DNA from: Saprospiraceae bacterium
Lineage (GTDB): Bacteria; Bacteroidota; Bacteroidia; Chitinophagales; Saprospiraceae
DNA length: 64,000 nucleotides
Assembly (NCBI GenBank): GCA_016713025.1
Contig: JADJPZ010000002.1
Coordinates: 372,001-436,000 of the forward strand
Direction: 5' to 3'
Shown here: positions 27,758-36,831 of the stretch, one piece after another
Layout: each line of letters starts with the position of its first letter
Position numbering within the stretch: position 1 is the first letter of the stretch
Translations under genes and position numbers: made by a program
The notes under the pieces: generated by a model
What the model was told of the DNA's origin: nothing
Databases searched by the model: none
What the model saw: only the letters and a program-made list of their open reading frames with translations

Positions 27758-28777
27758 ATGTACCTAAAGACAATCATACAGGGAAGGCTGGAGTTCGGGA
27801 CTGAAAAGAGTTATGAAAAGGTAACTAAAATGTTTCAACAACGGGTAGAAACCTATTACAAAACAGACGTCATTTTTAAATTTGAAGATATCTTTAAAGA
27901 TGAAGGGCTTTGTCTCGAAATACCCAGATTTGTCGGGCAAGTCTCCGAAAAAGCTTTTAGAACGACTACCAATCTACTAAAATATTGTGTTCAATTTGCC
28001 GTTGCTGGATCTATTCGGGCATGGCTCATCAACGAAGGAGAAATTGTGCAGTTTGAAACGCTTGAACCTGATAGTGATAAAGGGGCAGTTCAGTCTTATG
28101 TCAAGGGAAGAAAACTTGTCAAAGTAAAAGGTAAAGAAGATGAAGCTTTGGCAGCCCTCAGTTCAGCTATTGAAAAATATAACAGACACGCCCAAGCTTA
28201 TGAAAGACGGGCAAAAGTCAATTTTATCATGCGCAATTATCACGATGCGCTCAGAGACTACAACAAATGTATTTCAATAGATGCATCCATACCCACTGCT
28301 TATTATGGTAAAGCTAAGATCCATATGTTGAGAGAAGAATGGGATCTGGCTATAGAAAACCTTGAAGAATCCATCAAAAAATCCATAGCCCTACAAACTT
28401 TGTACTGGAAATCCCGACGGCTAAAAGCAGAATGCCATATTGTTCAAAAAGAATGGCAAAAAGCAGCATTTGACCTGAAATTGTTTACTAACAGGAATTT
28501 TGCTAAAGATGACCCCAACAGGTTTTGGCTGAGATTTGCATTTTATCATTACGGTATAGTATTGCTGCACCTAGAAGAGCATAATGAAGCATTAAAAGCT
28601 TTTGACAAAGCACTCGGTCTACCACACGTGGATGATGGTGTAAAAGAAGCTGACATTCTAACACAAAGAGGTCTGGTAAAACAAAAGACCGGCAAAACAG
28701 GGTATAAAAAAGATATCAAAGATGCTGCTTCAAAAGGTGGGTCCAAAGCCAAAAACTTGCTTAAGACCCTCAAGTAG
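27758..28777 (+). CDS. TPR-repeat cytosolic protein
   Basis: A 339-residue protein with no signal peptide. Residues 1-120 form an unrecognised N-terminal domain (YLKTIIQGRLEFGTEKSYEK, AGSIRAWLINEGEIV). From about 125, tetratricopeptide repeats follow: ALAALSSAIEKYNRHAQAYE, YHDALRDYNKCISIDASIPT, WDLAIENLEESIKKS and NEALKAFDKALGLP. The Lys-rich C-terminus could be flexible. It is presumably an adaptor for protein binding; partners unknown. No neighbour is close enough to be cotranscribed with certainty. Confidence 0.8.
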   Translation: MYLKTIIQGRLEFGTEKSYEKVTKMFQQRVETYYKTDVIFKFEDIFKDEGLCLEIPRFVGQVSEKAFRTTTNLLKYCVQFAVAGSIRAWLINEGEIVQFETLEPDSDKGAVQSYVKGRKLVKVKGKEDEALAALSSAIEKYNRHAQAYERRAKVNFIMRNYHDALRDYNKCISIDASIPTAYYGKAKIHMLREEWDLAIENLEESIKKSIALQTLYWKSRRLKAECHIVQKEWQKAAFDLKLFTNRNFAKDDPNRFWLRFAFYHYGIVLLHLEEHNEALKAFDKALGLPHVDDGVKEADILTQRGLVKQKTGKTGYKKDIKDAASKGGSKAKNLLKTLK

Positions 28778-29376
28778 ACTATTTTGGGCGACCTTGATCA
28801 TACTTTCTACTTCGCTTTTTCGTAATTTTCATTTATTATGGTTTGGAGTTTCAAGATTATCAAATCCTTGAGCATATATTAAATTTCAACATTTAACTGC
28901 ATGTGGCAAACCTTTGTCTCATCAGGCGTTATATTATTTTCCCCTCGTTCGTCGTATCGCGTCAAGCTATGCTTGAGCTTCCTAGCTACGTTGCAGTATC
29001 AGCAGGCATCTTGCCTGAGAGCGTACAATAAAACGATCATGAACAATGCAGGCTGGAAGCCTTGTGATAGGGTATCGTAACGGGACGCTACGACAAACTG
29101 AGCATCTTAGTGGTCAAAAACCAAAACAACCGAATGTAACTATGTTAATTTATGACAATACCTAAGATTTTCAAAATATAAATACTGTACCAGTATCACT
29201 TTTATGCCGTTTGTTTTGATATTGATACAGTAAATTATCATTCGCCAAATAATATTTTTTCAAGAGTCTTGGTTGAGAAGGAACTGCAACCACATTTGTA
29301 AATAAAATGTGAATGAATGGTATGAGACTAAAAAAATAAACTTTACTTTTAGGCGCAAAATAATAAAAATCACAAA
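28778..29376. repeat. 599-bp intergenic region with a cluster of hairpin-forming repeats
   Basis: No gene is supported. The core at 28951-29097 is bounded by GTCGTATCGCGTC (28951-28963) and, in inverse orientation, GACGCTACGAC (29086-29096). Inside are CAGGCA-TCT-TGCCTG (29003-29017) and a CAAGC-TAT-GCTTG palindrome at 28963-28975. The stretch 28961-28982 matches 1348-1369 in inverse orientation with one mismatch. This looks like a structured mobile or regulatory intergenic element. The remainder is AT-rich. Confidence 0.5.
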
Positions 29377-31053
29377 ATGAATACATCAGCAACTAAAATG
29401 TCACACCCTAAAGGATTATGGGTATTGTTCGGGACAGAAATGTGGGAAAGGTTCAATTTTTATGGTATGCGGACCCTTCTCACTTTATTTATCGTCCACG
29501 CATTAATGATGAGCGAAGAGCAATCTTCGCTGATTTATGGTGGATTTTTAGGTCTTTGTTACCTTACTCCCATGTTGGGAGGGTTTATTTCTGACAGATT
29601 TCTGGGCAATAGGAACTGTATAATGATTGGAGGTCTCCTGATGGCTACAGGTCAATTTTTACTGTTCGCCAGCGCCAGTACTTTCGGTGCTAATCTGGAT
29701 TTGGCAAAAACACTTTTATATGTAGCATTAGGGGTGCTTATATTCGGAAACGGGTTTTTTAAACCCAATATTTCCAGTATGGTCACCAATCTGTATCCAA
29801 AAGAAGAAAAAACTAAGTTAGATACCGCTTTTACAATATTTTATATGGGTATCAATATAGGCGCATTTTTAGGTCAGTTTCTTTGTCCGGCATTGGGAGA
29901 TGTTGTGGATGTAAATGGTACAAGAGATGTATTTGCATTCAAATGGGGATTTATGGCTGCGGGTATCGCTATGCTGATAGGTACATTTACATTTTATATG
30001 CTCAAGGACAAATATGTTGTAACTCCTGAAGGAAGAGCACTTGGTGGCTTACCGAAGCATAATATTGCATCAGATTATGAAGAAGGCGAATCACAGAAGG
30101 CAGTCTTTACAAGTCAGGCAATTACAATAGCTGTTGGTGCATTTGTAGCCCTTGCTTGTATCTTTTACTTTGTTATTGGCCAAAATGTGATTTACTCCGG
30201 AATATATGCCAGTGGTCTTACATTGGCAGGATTGATTCTTTCAGATTCTTCATTGACCAAAGTAGAGAGAGACAGAATTCTTGTCATCTATGTAGTGTCA
30301 TTTTTTGTCATCTTTTTCTGGGCTGCATTTGAGCAAGCAGGATCATCCCTTACATTTATTGCCAACAATCAAACGGACAGAAATTTTTTGGGATGGAACA
30401 TGCCTCCTTCGATGGTTCAAATATTCAACGGTATATTTGTAGTGGCTTTAGCCATACCTTTCAGTATCTTGTGGGATAAACTCAGAGCAGCAGATAAAGA
30501 ACCTATTTCTCCTATGAAACAAGCTTTTGGTTTGGCGGTTATGGCCTTAGCCTATTTTATCATAGCCAATAATGTAAAAGACCTTGGAATATCAGGATTA
30601 TTAGGTATTAAATGGCTGATTTTGTTATATCTTCTGATGACTATAGGTGAACTTTGTTTATCTCCAATCGGACTCTCATTGGTCGGAAAGTTGGCTCCAA
30701 AAAGATTTACATCTTTACTTTATGGTGTATTCTTCCTATCCAATGCATCCGGATATGCACTTGCCGGAACACTTGGAGCGATCTTACCGGCTACCGGAGA
30801 TAAGTTTAAGACCGCCAGCGAGATGGGGCTTGATCTTCAGGCTATCCTGGACAAAACAGTAACTCCTACTGCTGAACAGTTGAAAATGCTTGCTGATAAA
30901 AATATCATGGATCACTACCCTGTATTTGCCGGTTTCCAGATCACCAATCTGTATGAATTTTTCCTTGTATTTGTGATTTTATGCGGAGTGGCTGCTGCTT
31001 TGCTTTTTGCGCTGGTACCTACACTCAAAAAAATGATGCATGGAGTACATTAA
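29377..31053 (+). CDS. POT/PTR-family proton-coupled oligopeptide transporter 1
   Basis: A 558-residue membrane protein. The N-terminal signature GTEMWERFNFYGMRTLLTLF carries the ExxERFxYY-like proton-site motif of the POT family. GFFKPNISSMVTNLYP and FTIFYMGINIGAFLG match the PTR2 signatures of helices 4-5, and FVIFFWAAFEQAGSSL the helix 7 region. It imports di- and tripeptides by proton symport. It is followed by a strong terminator, so it is a single-gene unit, but a second POT gene lies 1.3 kb further on with only rhuM between them. Confidence 0.93.
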   Translation: MNTSATKMSHPKGLWVLFGTEMWERFNFYGMRTLLTLFIVHALMMSEEQSSLIYGGFLGLCYLTPMLGGFISDRFLGNRNCIMIGGLLMATGQFLLFASASTFGANLDLAKTLLYVALGVLIFGNGFFKPNISSMVTNLYPKEEKTKLDTAFTIFYMGINIGAFLGQFLCPALGDVVDVNGTRDVFAFKWGFMAAGIAMLIGTFTFYMLKDKYVVTPEGRALGGLPKHNIASDYEEGESQKAVFTSQAITIAVGAFVALACIFYFVIGQNVIYSGIYASGLTLAGLILSDSSLTKVERDRILVIYVVSFFVIFFWAAFEQAGSSLTFIANNQTDRNFLGWNMPPSMVQIFNGIFVVALAIPFSILWDKLRAADKEPISPMKQAFGLAVMALAYFIIANNVKDLGISGLLGIKWLILLYLLMTIGELCLSPIGLSLVGKLAPKRFTSLLYGVFFLSNASGYALAGTLGAILPATGDKFKTASEMGLDLQAILDKTVTPTAEQLKMLADKNIMDHYPVFAGFQITNLYEFFLVFVILCGVAAALLFALVPTLKKMMHGVH

Positions 31054-31084
31054 GAAGGCATAAACATTTAAAAAATAAAGAAAG

Positions 31085-31120
31085 ACCGCAATTTCTATCG
31101 ATGAAATGTGCGGTTTTTTA
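31085..31120 (+). terminator. Rho-independent terminator of the first POT gene
   Basis: ACCGCAATTTC (from 31085) pairs with GAAATGTGCGGT (to 31114) around TATCGAT, with one mismatched position, followed by a T6 run. Confidence 0.85.
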
Positions 31121-31155
31121 AATAATTGTGTGTCTATATCAATTGTACCAAAAAC

Positions 31156-32139
31156 ATGTTTGCAAAAGAATTACTTTTATACAACACAGCAGATAAAAAA
31201 GTAAACGTATCAGTTTATTACCAAAATGGCACTTTTTGGCTAACACAGAAAGCAATGGCTGAGTTGTTTGGAGTAAATGTTCCAGCAATAAGCAAACATT
31301 TAAGAAATATTTTTGAGACAAGTGAGTTATTGGAAGATTCAGTTATTTCCATTTTGGAAACAACTGCCAAAGATGGTAAAAATTACTCAACAAAATTTTA
31401 CAGACTCGAAGCCATTTTAGCAGTGGGTTACCGCATAAATTCCAGCCAAGCCACTGATTTTCGCAAGTGGGCGACCCAAACTCTCAATGAATTTATCATC
31501 AAAGGTTTTGTATTGGATGATGATCGTCTTAAGCGAGGTAAAACATTTGGTCGCGACTATTTTGATGAATTGCTGGAACGAATTCGAGAAATCAGGTCGA
31601 GCGAAAGAAGGTTTTACCAAAAAATTACTGATCTATATGCTCTTAGTACGGATTATAATAAGGAAAGCCAACAAACTAAAGATTTTTTTGCGGCTGTTCA
31701 AAATAAACTGCATTGGGCTATTACGGGCAAAACTGCTGCTGAAATCATCTATTCTGATGCTGACGCTGCCAAACTACATATGGGCTTAAAAACCTGGAAA
31801 GCAGCTCCGGATGGAAAAATAATGAAAAGTGATGCTATGGTGGCTAAAAACTATTTGGAGCTCCAGCACATAACGGAACTAAACCGCATTGTGTCGGCGT
31901 ATTTAGATTTAGCAGAAAACAATGCACAGAGAAACATTGCTTTTAACATGCAACAATGGGCAACATTTTTAGATCGGTTTTTAGAGCTATCAAATTATCC
32001 GATTTTAAAAGATAAAGGCAAAGTTTCAATGCTGGAAGCCAAACTTAAGGCGGAAGGTGAGTATGAAAAATTCCGAATCATTCAGGATCAAAACTATGAA
32101 AGCGATTTTGATAAAGAGATTAAAAGGCTTAAACCATAA
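31156..32139 (+). CDS. rhuM: RhuM-family protein
   Basis: 327 residues from the ATG at 31156; the earlier GTG at 31126 lies just after the terminator. The N-terminus is a winged-helix-like RhuM domain: NGTFWLTQKAMAELFGVNVP, ISKHLRNIFETSELLEDSVI, then DGKNYSTKFYRLEAILAVGY and RINSSQATDFRKWATQTL. RhuM proteins were first named from a Salmonella pathogenicity island but are common accessory genes in many bacteria, often near restriction or phage genes; the molecular role is unsettled. It sits alone between two paralogous peptide transporters, which suggests later insertion. Confidence 0.88.
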   Translation: MFAKELLLYNTADKKVNVSVYYQNGTFWLTQKAMAELFGVNVPAISKHLRNIFETSELLEDSVISILETTAKDGKNYSTKFYRLEAILAVGYRINSSQATDFRKWATQTLNEFIIKGFVLDDDRLKRGKTFGRDYFDELLERIREIRSSERRFYQKITDLYALSTDYNKESQQTKDFFAAVQNKLHWAITGKTAAEIIYSDADAAKLHMGLKTWKAAPDGKIMKSDAMVAKNYLELQHITELNRIVSAYLDLAENNAQRNIAFNMQQWATFLDRFLELSNYPILKDKGKVSMLEAKLKAEGEYEKFRIIQDQNYESDFDKEIKRLKP

Positions 32140-32157
32140 GTCCATGACGGAATTATG

Positions 32158-32245
32158 GTGAACAGAAAATATTGTGCGAAAATTTAAATCATAAGTTATT
32201 ATTTTTCAAATAATTGTGATTTTGAATTTTGCAAATCATTTTCTG
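32158..32245. repeat. Palindromic intergenic repeat, copy B
   Basis: Starts GTGAACAGAAAATATTGTG and ends CAAATCATTTTCTG, with inner arms AAAATTTAAATCATAA and TTGTGATTTTGAATTTT. It lies 18 bp after rhuM and belongs to the same family as 13426-13514 and 34860-34952. Confidence 0.7.
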
Positions 32246-32301
32246 GTAAGTAAAAAAACATACGCTCAGACTAAAAACCTATAAATCTTAGATTTTTATT
32301 T

Positions 32302-32327
32302 TATTTTTGACTTTTTAACGTTAAAAA
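32302..32327 (+). promoter_or_regulatory. -7 box and 16-bp perfect palindrome before the second POT gene
   Basis: TATTTTTG (32302-32309) fits the -7 consensus and is followed at 32312-32327 by the perfect palindrome TTTTTAACGTTAAAAA. The palindrome covers the expected transcription start, 10-26 bases before the ATG at 32338: the position of a repressor operator. Confidence 0.5.
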
Positions 32328-32337
32328 ATCAGAGAGC

Positions 32338-33855
32338 ATGAGACATAATGAAAACCTAAGTTTAGAACAAATTCAAAACTTCGAAGGAAAATACCCTAAA
32401 CAAATCTGGCCACTTTTCTTCTCTGAAATGTGGGAACGATTTTGTTTCTATGGCATGCGAGGTATGCTGATTTATTTTATGGTGACAGAACTGATGCTCA
32501 ATGACTCAGTCGCCAATCTACAGTATGGAGCTACTCAGGCATTTGTGTACGCATTTACTTTCATTGGCGGCTTGTTTGCAGATAAAATTCTGGGATACAG
32601 AAAATCTCTGTTTTGGGGTGGAATATTGATGATAGCAGGTAGTTTGATTCTGGCAATTGACCCCAAGGCATATTTCTTTTTTGGTATCAGCTTTACCATC
32701 ATCGGTACAGGATTTTTTAAGCCCAATATTTCAACTATGGTTGGTCAATTGTACAAAGAAGGCGACGCAAGGAGAGATGCAGGATTTTCATTGTTTTATG
32801 CCGGTATTAACATAGGAGCGTTGTTGGGAGGTTATCTGTGTATAGCAGTGGGAAAAGGAGAAATGTTGAGCAGCATTGTACCCGAAGCTCTAAGATGGAA
32901 TGTAGCTTTTGGATTTGCGGCTATTGTGATGGTGATCAGTCTGCTTACATTTATCAATACTCAGAGATCTATGGGCGAAATAGGTTTGTCACCATTGTCT
33001 CACTTGACGGAAAAAAAGCGCAAAATAACGGAATGGGCAACGTATATTGGCTCATTGGTCCTGCTGCCTGTGATCATGATCATGGTATCCAAGACCGAAT
33101 ATACTGATTACTTTATGTACACTATAGGCCCGCTTACCTTGCTTTATTTGGGATATGAAATGATGTCGATGGACGTATCGGATCGTAAAAAAATGATGGC
33201 CGGATTGGTATTTATCTTCTTTAGTATCATCTTTTGGGCTTTTTTTGAGCAGAGTGGTGGATCGCTAAGCTTATTTGCAGCCAACAACCTGGACAATACT
33301 GTCCTGGGTATACCTCTTGATCCCAATGGTGTCAATAACTCGGCCAACTCTCTATTTGTCATCATGTTTGCAGCGCTTTTAGGAATCGTTTGGATTTGGC
33401 TGGCCAAAAGGAAGATGGAGCCAAACACATTGATAAAATTTGGTATGGCATTTATTTTTCTCGCAGGTGGATTCTATATTTTTTATAGTACCAGATTATT
33501 TGCTGATGCCAATGGGGTCACTTCACTTGATCTGTTTACGTTTGGATGGTTGATTATCACTTTCGGTGAGTTGTGTCTTTCACCTATCGGTATGTCCATC
33601 ATGACCAAACTGGCTCCCCAAAGACTGCAGGCCATCATGATGGGTATGTGGTTTTTGGCAAGCGCATACGGACAATACTTTGCCGGAATTCTTGGTGCCA
33701 ATATATCTGAAGCATCAGAAAATGCAGATAATTATAATAAATTGATATCATATACTGATGGTTACCAACAGTTGGCCATTTATGCTTTGATTGCAGGTGT
33801 CGTGCTTATCGCCATCTCACCGTTTGTTCGCAAATTGATGCAGGAAGTGAAATAG
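32338..33855 (+). CDS. POT/PTR-family proton-coupled oligopeptide transporter 2
   Basis: A 505-residue POT transporter. FFSEMWERFCFYGMRGMLIY is the helix 1 proton motif, GTGFFKPNISTMVGQLY and FSLFYAGINIGALLG the PTR signatures, and IFWAFFEQSGGSLSLFA the helix 7 motif. It is clearly paralogous to the gene at 29377 but well diverged, so the duplication is old. It differs by a polar 20-residue N-terminus and an extra periplasmic loop (LGIPLDPNGVNNSANS). Probable substrates are di- and tripeptides. Confidence 0.93.
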   Translation: MRHNENLSLEQIQNFEGKYPKQIWPLFFSEMWERFCFYGMRGMLIYFMVTELMLNDSVANLQYGATQAFVYAFTFIGGLFADKILGYRKSLFWGGILMIAGSLILAIDPKAYFFFGISFTIIGTGFFKPNISTMVGQLYKEGDARRDAGFSLFYAGINIGALLGGYLCIAVGKGEMLSSIVPEALRWNVAFGFAAIVMVISLLTFINTQRSMGEIGLSPLSHLTEKKRKITEWATYIGSLVLLPVIMIMVSKTEYTDYFMYTIGPLTLLYLGYEMMSMDVSDRKKMMAGLVFIFFSIIFWAFFEQSGGSLSLFAANNLDNTVLGIPLDPNGVNNSANSLFVIMFAALLGIVWIWLAKRKMEPNTLIKFGMAFIFLAGGFYIFYSTRLFADANGVTSLDLFTFGWLIITFGELCLSPIGMSIMTKLAPQRLQAIMMGMWFLASAYGQYFAGILGANISEASENADNYNKLISYTDGYQQLAIYALIAGVVLIAISPFVRKLMQEVK

Positions 33856-33896
33856 TTTTTGAAGTTTAACATATTTTTTATCAGATTTTGTAATAC

Positions 33897-33904
33897 TATT
33901 TTTG
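33897..33904 (+). promoter_or_regulatory. -7 promoter box
   Basis: TATTTTTG fits TAnnTTTG, 35 bases before the ATG at 33940. It supports the later start codon of the next gene, since an upstream in-frame start would fall before this promoter. Confidence 0.45.
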
Positions 33905-33939
33905 CAAATATCGTTTATACCAAAACGATTTGTTTAGAA

Positions 33940-34842
33940 ATGAAATATTACCACTTCTTTGTTGTTTCTGTATATTTTTTATTGATTCACAGTATTTCTT
34001 CTTTTGGTCAGTCAAATTTTGTCAATTCAGAGGAAGAGTTGGCTTACCATGCCGATGTAATGGCCAATGCCTCCGAAGGTAAACACCGAAGTCAGGCTAT
34101 GAGTAAGTTCAATTCCATGTTTTTGGAGACCCTTGGTAAAAAGGGTTCTTATCAACACCAGTTTGATTCTCTGAAGTGGATTTCCAAGAAATCTCCGATA
34201 GACAGATCATTCAGGATTTTTACCTGGGAAGTAGCCGTAGCAGAAGGAGATGTTAGATATTTTGGGATCATACAGACATCTGATGAAAAATTGCATGTGC
34301 TCAAAGACAATTTTAAAAATATCGATGGTGGCCTCAGGGAAGATGAGTACGACAAAGAAACCTGGCTCGGTGCACTCTATTATCATCTGATGGAAAATAC
34401 AACTTCCAAGGGTGAAAAATATTATTTGCTATTTGGTATCAACAGATGGGACAAATACGAAAACATCAAACTGATAGATGTACTCTTTTTTACAAGGGAA
34501 GGCAATCCTTATTTTGGTAAGCCGGTCTTCAGAACTCAGGTAGCCGGTCAGAAAGACGAACAAGTCAACAGATTATTGTTTAAATATGCTGCTGATGCTC
34601 AAATGACGGTCAATTATAATCCCGGCATGGAAATGATCGTTGTGGATAACCTGATCAAAAAGATGAGTCGTATACCCGGACAAGGGGAAACGCTAGTACC
34701 TGATGGCAGCTATGTCGGCTATGAACTAAAAGAAGGATATTGGACCCGAATAGACAAGATCGCTACTCAAATTATGGATGAGGCACCCAGGCCCAAACCT
34801 GTACTTGACCAAAGAAAGGGCAAAAAGATTAATGGAAATTAG
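33940..34842 (+). CDS. Conserved exported protein of unknown function
   Basis: 300 residues from the ATG at 33940, giving a clean signal peptide (MKYYHFFVVSVYFLLIHSIS… cleaved after SFG). The body contains FRIFTWEVAVAEGDVRYFGI, ETWLGALYYHLMENTTSKGE and YLLFGINRWDKYENIKLIDV. I recognise this pattern from many Bacteroidota exported hypothetical proteins of about 300 residues, which suggests a conserved periplasmic fold, but no function is known to me. The tail (PKPVLDQRKGKKINGN) is basic. It is followed by a palindromic repeat and a convergent gene. Confidence 0.75.
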   Translation: MKYYHFFVVSVYFLLIHSISSFGQSNFVNSEEELAYHADVMANASEGKHRSQAMSKFNSMFLETLGKKGSYQHQFDSLKWISKKSPIDRSFRIFTWEVAVAEGDVRYFGIIQTSDEKLHVLKDNFKNIDGGLREDEYDKETWLGALYYHLMENTTSKGEKYYLLFGINRWDKYENIKLIDVLFFTREGNPYFGKPVFRTQVAGQKDEQVNRLLFKYAADAQMTVNYNPGMEMIVVDNLIKKMSRIPGQGETLVPDGSYVGYELKEGYWTRIDKIATQIMDEAPRPKPVLDQRKGKKINGN

Positions 34843-34859
34843 TAGTTGGGAAATATATT

Positions 34860-34952
34860 GTGAACATAAAATATCATTCAAAATTTAAATTATAATTTAT
34901 CGTAATCTAAATAAATAATGATGATTTTAAATTTTCGCATTCAATTATTAGT
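34860..34952. repeat. Palindromic intergenic repeat, copy C
   Basis: Starts GTGAACATAAAATATC, with inner arms AAAATTTAAATTATAA and ATGATGATTTTAAATTTT, and ends near CAATTATTAG. It is the most diverged of the three copies. It lies between the convergent exported-protein and exonuclease genes. Confidence 0.6.
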
Positions 34953-34983
34953 TTAGTATAACCGAGCTAAAGCAGGGAAAGTA

Positions 34984-35745
34984 CTATGATAAGATCAACC
35001 CAATAGGACAATGATCTGACCCTAATTCCTGATCGAGGATAAATGCATCCTTGATATTTTCATTCATGCGTTCATCTACCAGAAAATAGTCAATGCGCCA
35101 ACCAAGATTTTTGGCTCTGGCACCAAATCGAACACTCCAAAACGAGTATTGAACTTTTTCTGGATAAAGAGTTCTGAAAGAATCAATAAATCCTTTTGCC
35201 AGAATTTTTGTCATGCCATCAATTTCCACTTGTGTATAGCCTGATGTTTTGTTGTAGTTTTCCTTTGGTCTGGCCAAATCGATAGCTTGATGAGCAACAT
35301 TGAAATCACCTGTGACGATGACATTTTTCTTTTTTCGCAAATCAGCAAGATAATTGGAAAAAGCCTCGTCCCATTCTCCACGGTAATCAAGTCTTTTGAG
35401 TCCTTCACCACTATTGGGTACGTAAACATTAACCAAATAGAAATCTTCAAATTCAGCGCAGATGACACGACCTTCATTGTCATGATCAGTGATTCCTATA
35501 TCTTTTGTGACGGATATTGGCTCTTTTTTGGAGATGATAGCGACACCCGAGTATCCTTTTTTCTCTGCAGAATTGCTGTGAACGTAGTATCCACTCAATG
35601 ATGAAAGTGCTTCTGTTACCTGATCATCCTGAGCCTTTGTTTCTTGCAGGCAGAAGATATCTGCATTCATATCAGCAAACTGCTTTAGAAATGTTCGCCC
35701 TACCACAGCACGGATTCCATTGACATTCCATGAGATAAGTTTCAT
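34984..35745 (-). CDS. xth: Exodeoxyribonuclease III (AP endonuclease)
   Basis: A 253-residue EEP-family nuclease. LISWNVNGIRAVV holds the conserved N-V-N, FCLQETKAQ the metal-binding Glu, YVPNSGEGLKRLDYR the catalytic Tyr region, IVTGDFNVAH the Asp/Asn pair, FRTLYP and FWSVRFGARAKNLGWRIDYF the substrate loop, and LGSDHCPIGLIL the catalytic Asp-His. It cuts DNA at abasic sites and removes blocked 3' ends. It is a single gene, transcribed towards the palindromic repeat. Confidence 0.95.
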   Translation of the reverse strand: MKLISWNVNGIRAVVGRTFLKQFADMNADIFCLQETKAQDDQVTEALSSLSGYYVHSNSAEKKGYSGVAIISKKEPISVTKDIGITDHDNEGRVICAEFEDFYLVNVYVPNSGEGLKRLDYRGEWDEAFSNYLADLRKKKNVIVTGDFNVAHQAIDLARPKENYNKTSGYTQVEIDGMTKILAKGFIDSFRTLYPEKVQYSFWSVRFGARAKNLGWRIDYFLVDERMNENIKDAFILDQELGSDHCPIGLILS

Positions 35746-35960
35746 ATTTTATTTTTATTCGATTTTTAATTGTCAGATGGAATTCGCCGTAGCGAATAAA
35801 AAATAATCTTTGTGGTTTGTACCCTCCTGAACACTTTAGTCGGAAAGGTAAAATATACCATGATTATTTTTTATGTCGATTTCATGTGATTGTTTTGATC
35901 TTAAAAAGTCACAATGTTAACTCATTATAGCGAACTTTTGAAAAAAATTGGATAAAATAA

Positions 35961-35980
35961 AATGCCACTTAACGAGGCAT
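35961..35980 (-). terminator. Probable terminator of the PaiB-like gene
   Basis: On the minus strand a short stem ATGCC…GGCAT encloses nine bases and is followed by TTTTATTTTA. It lies 30 bp past the stop of the gene at 36010. The stem is short, so support is moderate. Confidence 0.5.
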
Positions 35981-36009
35981 ATAAAATTAGAGTTACAGAT
36001 TATTTATGC

Positions 36010-36627
36010 TTAGGGTTTCTTAAAGGCCTTCATTTTATACGCAATAATTTGGTCCATTTGTGCTTCGGATTGCTCTAAATTATGAATGATGTTTTTATAG
36101 TCGTTATCATCTCTGTTTTGTGAGAGTTTTTGTTTGATAGCTACTTCAGTAGGCATTATTTTGATACCCAATGCTCCTTTCATTTCTTTTTCAATGTAGG
36201 CTTGCCCCATTTTTTCAACTGATAATGGGCATTTTTGTGAAGCTTCATATTTTTGTGTCAACGTTGACAAATGGTGGTATAGCTCTTCATCAGACATAAA
36301 TGTAACACTACCATATACTTGTACTGCTTCATAATTCCATGTGGAAACATTGATATGGTCATACCATGACGAAGAGATATAAGTGTGTGCCCCAAAAAAA
36401 TCACAAAGCACTTCATCTTCTTTTTCAAGATATTTAGCAACTGGATTTGCTCTGCTGATGTGAGTCTCTAAATGGTACTTATTATTTGATTTTTCACTAA
36501 GTAAAAACATGGCTTTGGTCGATCTGATACGCTCTTTAAATGTAATCAGACTTGAAAATGAATTTTCACGGATGATTTCTTTCAATAAAAGGTAATCTTC
36601 TGACTTGAACAATTTTGGCAAATACAC
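36010..36627 (-). CDS. FMN-binding PaiB-like negative transcriptional regulator
   Basis: A 205-residue protein starting with GTG. MYLPKLFKSED, followed by a split-barrel pattern with YHLETHISRANPVAKYL and FFGAHTYISSSWYDH…STWNYEAVQVYGS, is diagnostic of the PaiB family, which has a pyridoxamine-oxidase-like flavin barrel. In Bacillus PaiB is linked to repression of protease and sporulation genes; here a flavin-dependent reductase or regulatory role is only inferred. It is monocistronic, with about 200 bp between it and the DUF3127 gene. Confidence 0.88.
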   Translation of the reverse strand: MYLPKLFKSEDYLLLKEIIRENSFSSLITFKERIRSTKAMFLLSEKSNNKYHLETHISRANPVAKYLEKEDEVLCDFFGAHTYISSSWYDHINVSTWNYEAVQVYGSVTFMSDEELYHHLSTLTQKYEASQKCPLSVEKMGQAYIEKEMKGALGIKIMPTEVAIKQKLSQNRDDNDYKNIIHNLEQSEAQMDQIIAYKMKAFKKP

Positions 36628-36831
36628 TTCAAAACATTTTATAAATTATAGAGTAAAACGCATATTTTTTTGGTTATCCTTCTGTTGTCTTTCGATAAAC
36701 ATAATGACTTGAAAAAGTGATACAAAAAAGATAAAACACCAGATTGAGGCATATTTATCTAAAAATGCCTAAATCATATTTGCGAATGCCCAATAGCAAT
36801 TGCTGAAAATTGGTGTAGATTGTTGATTCCT

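Noticed and set aside
31126..31155. GTG start giving rhuM ten more residues
   Set aside because: It directly follows the terminator T-run of the previous gene and lacks family similarity; the ATG at 31156 fits RhuM starts.
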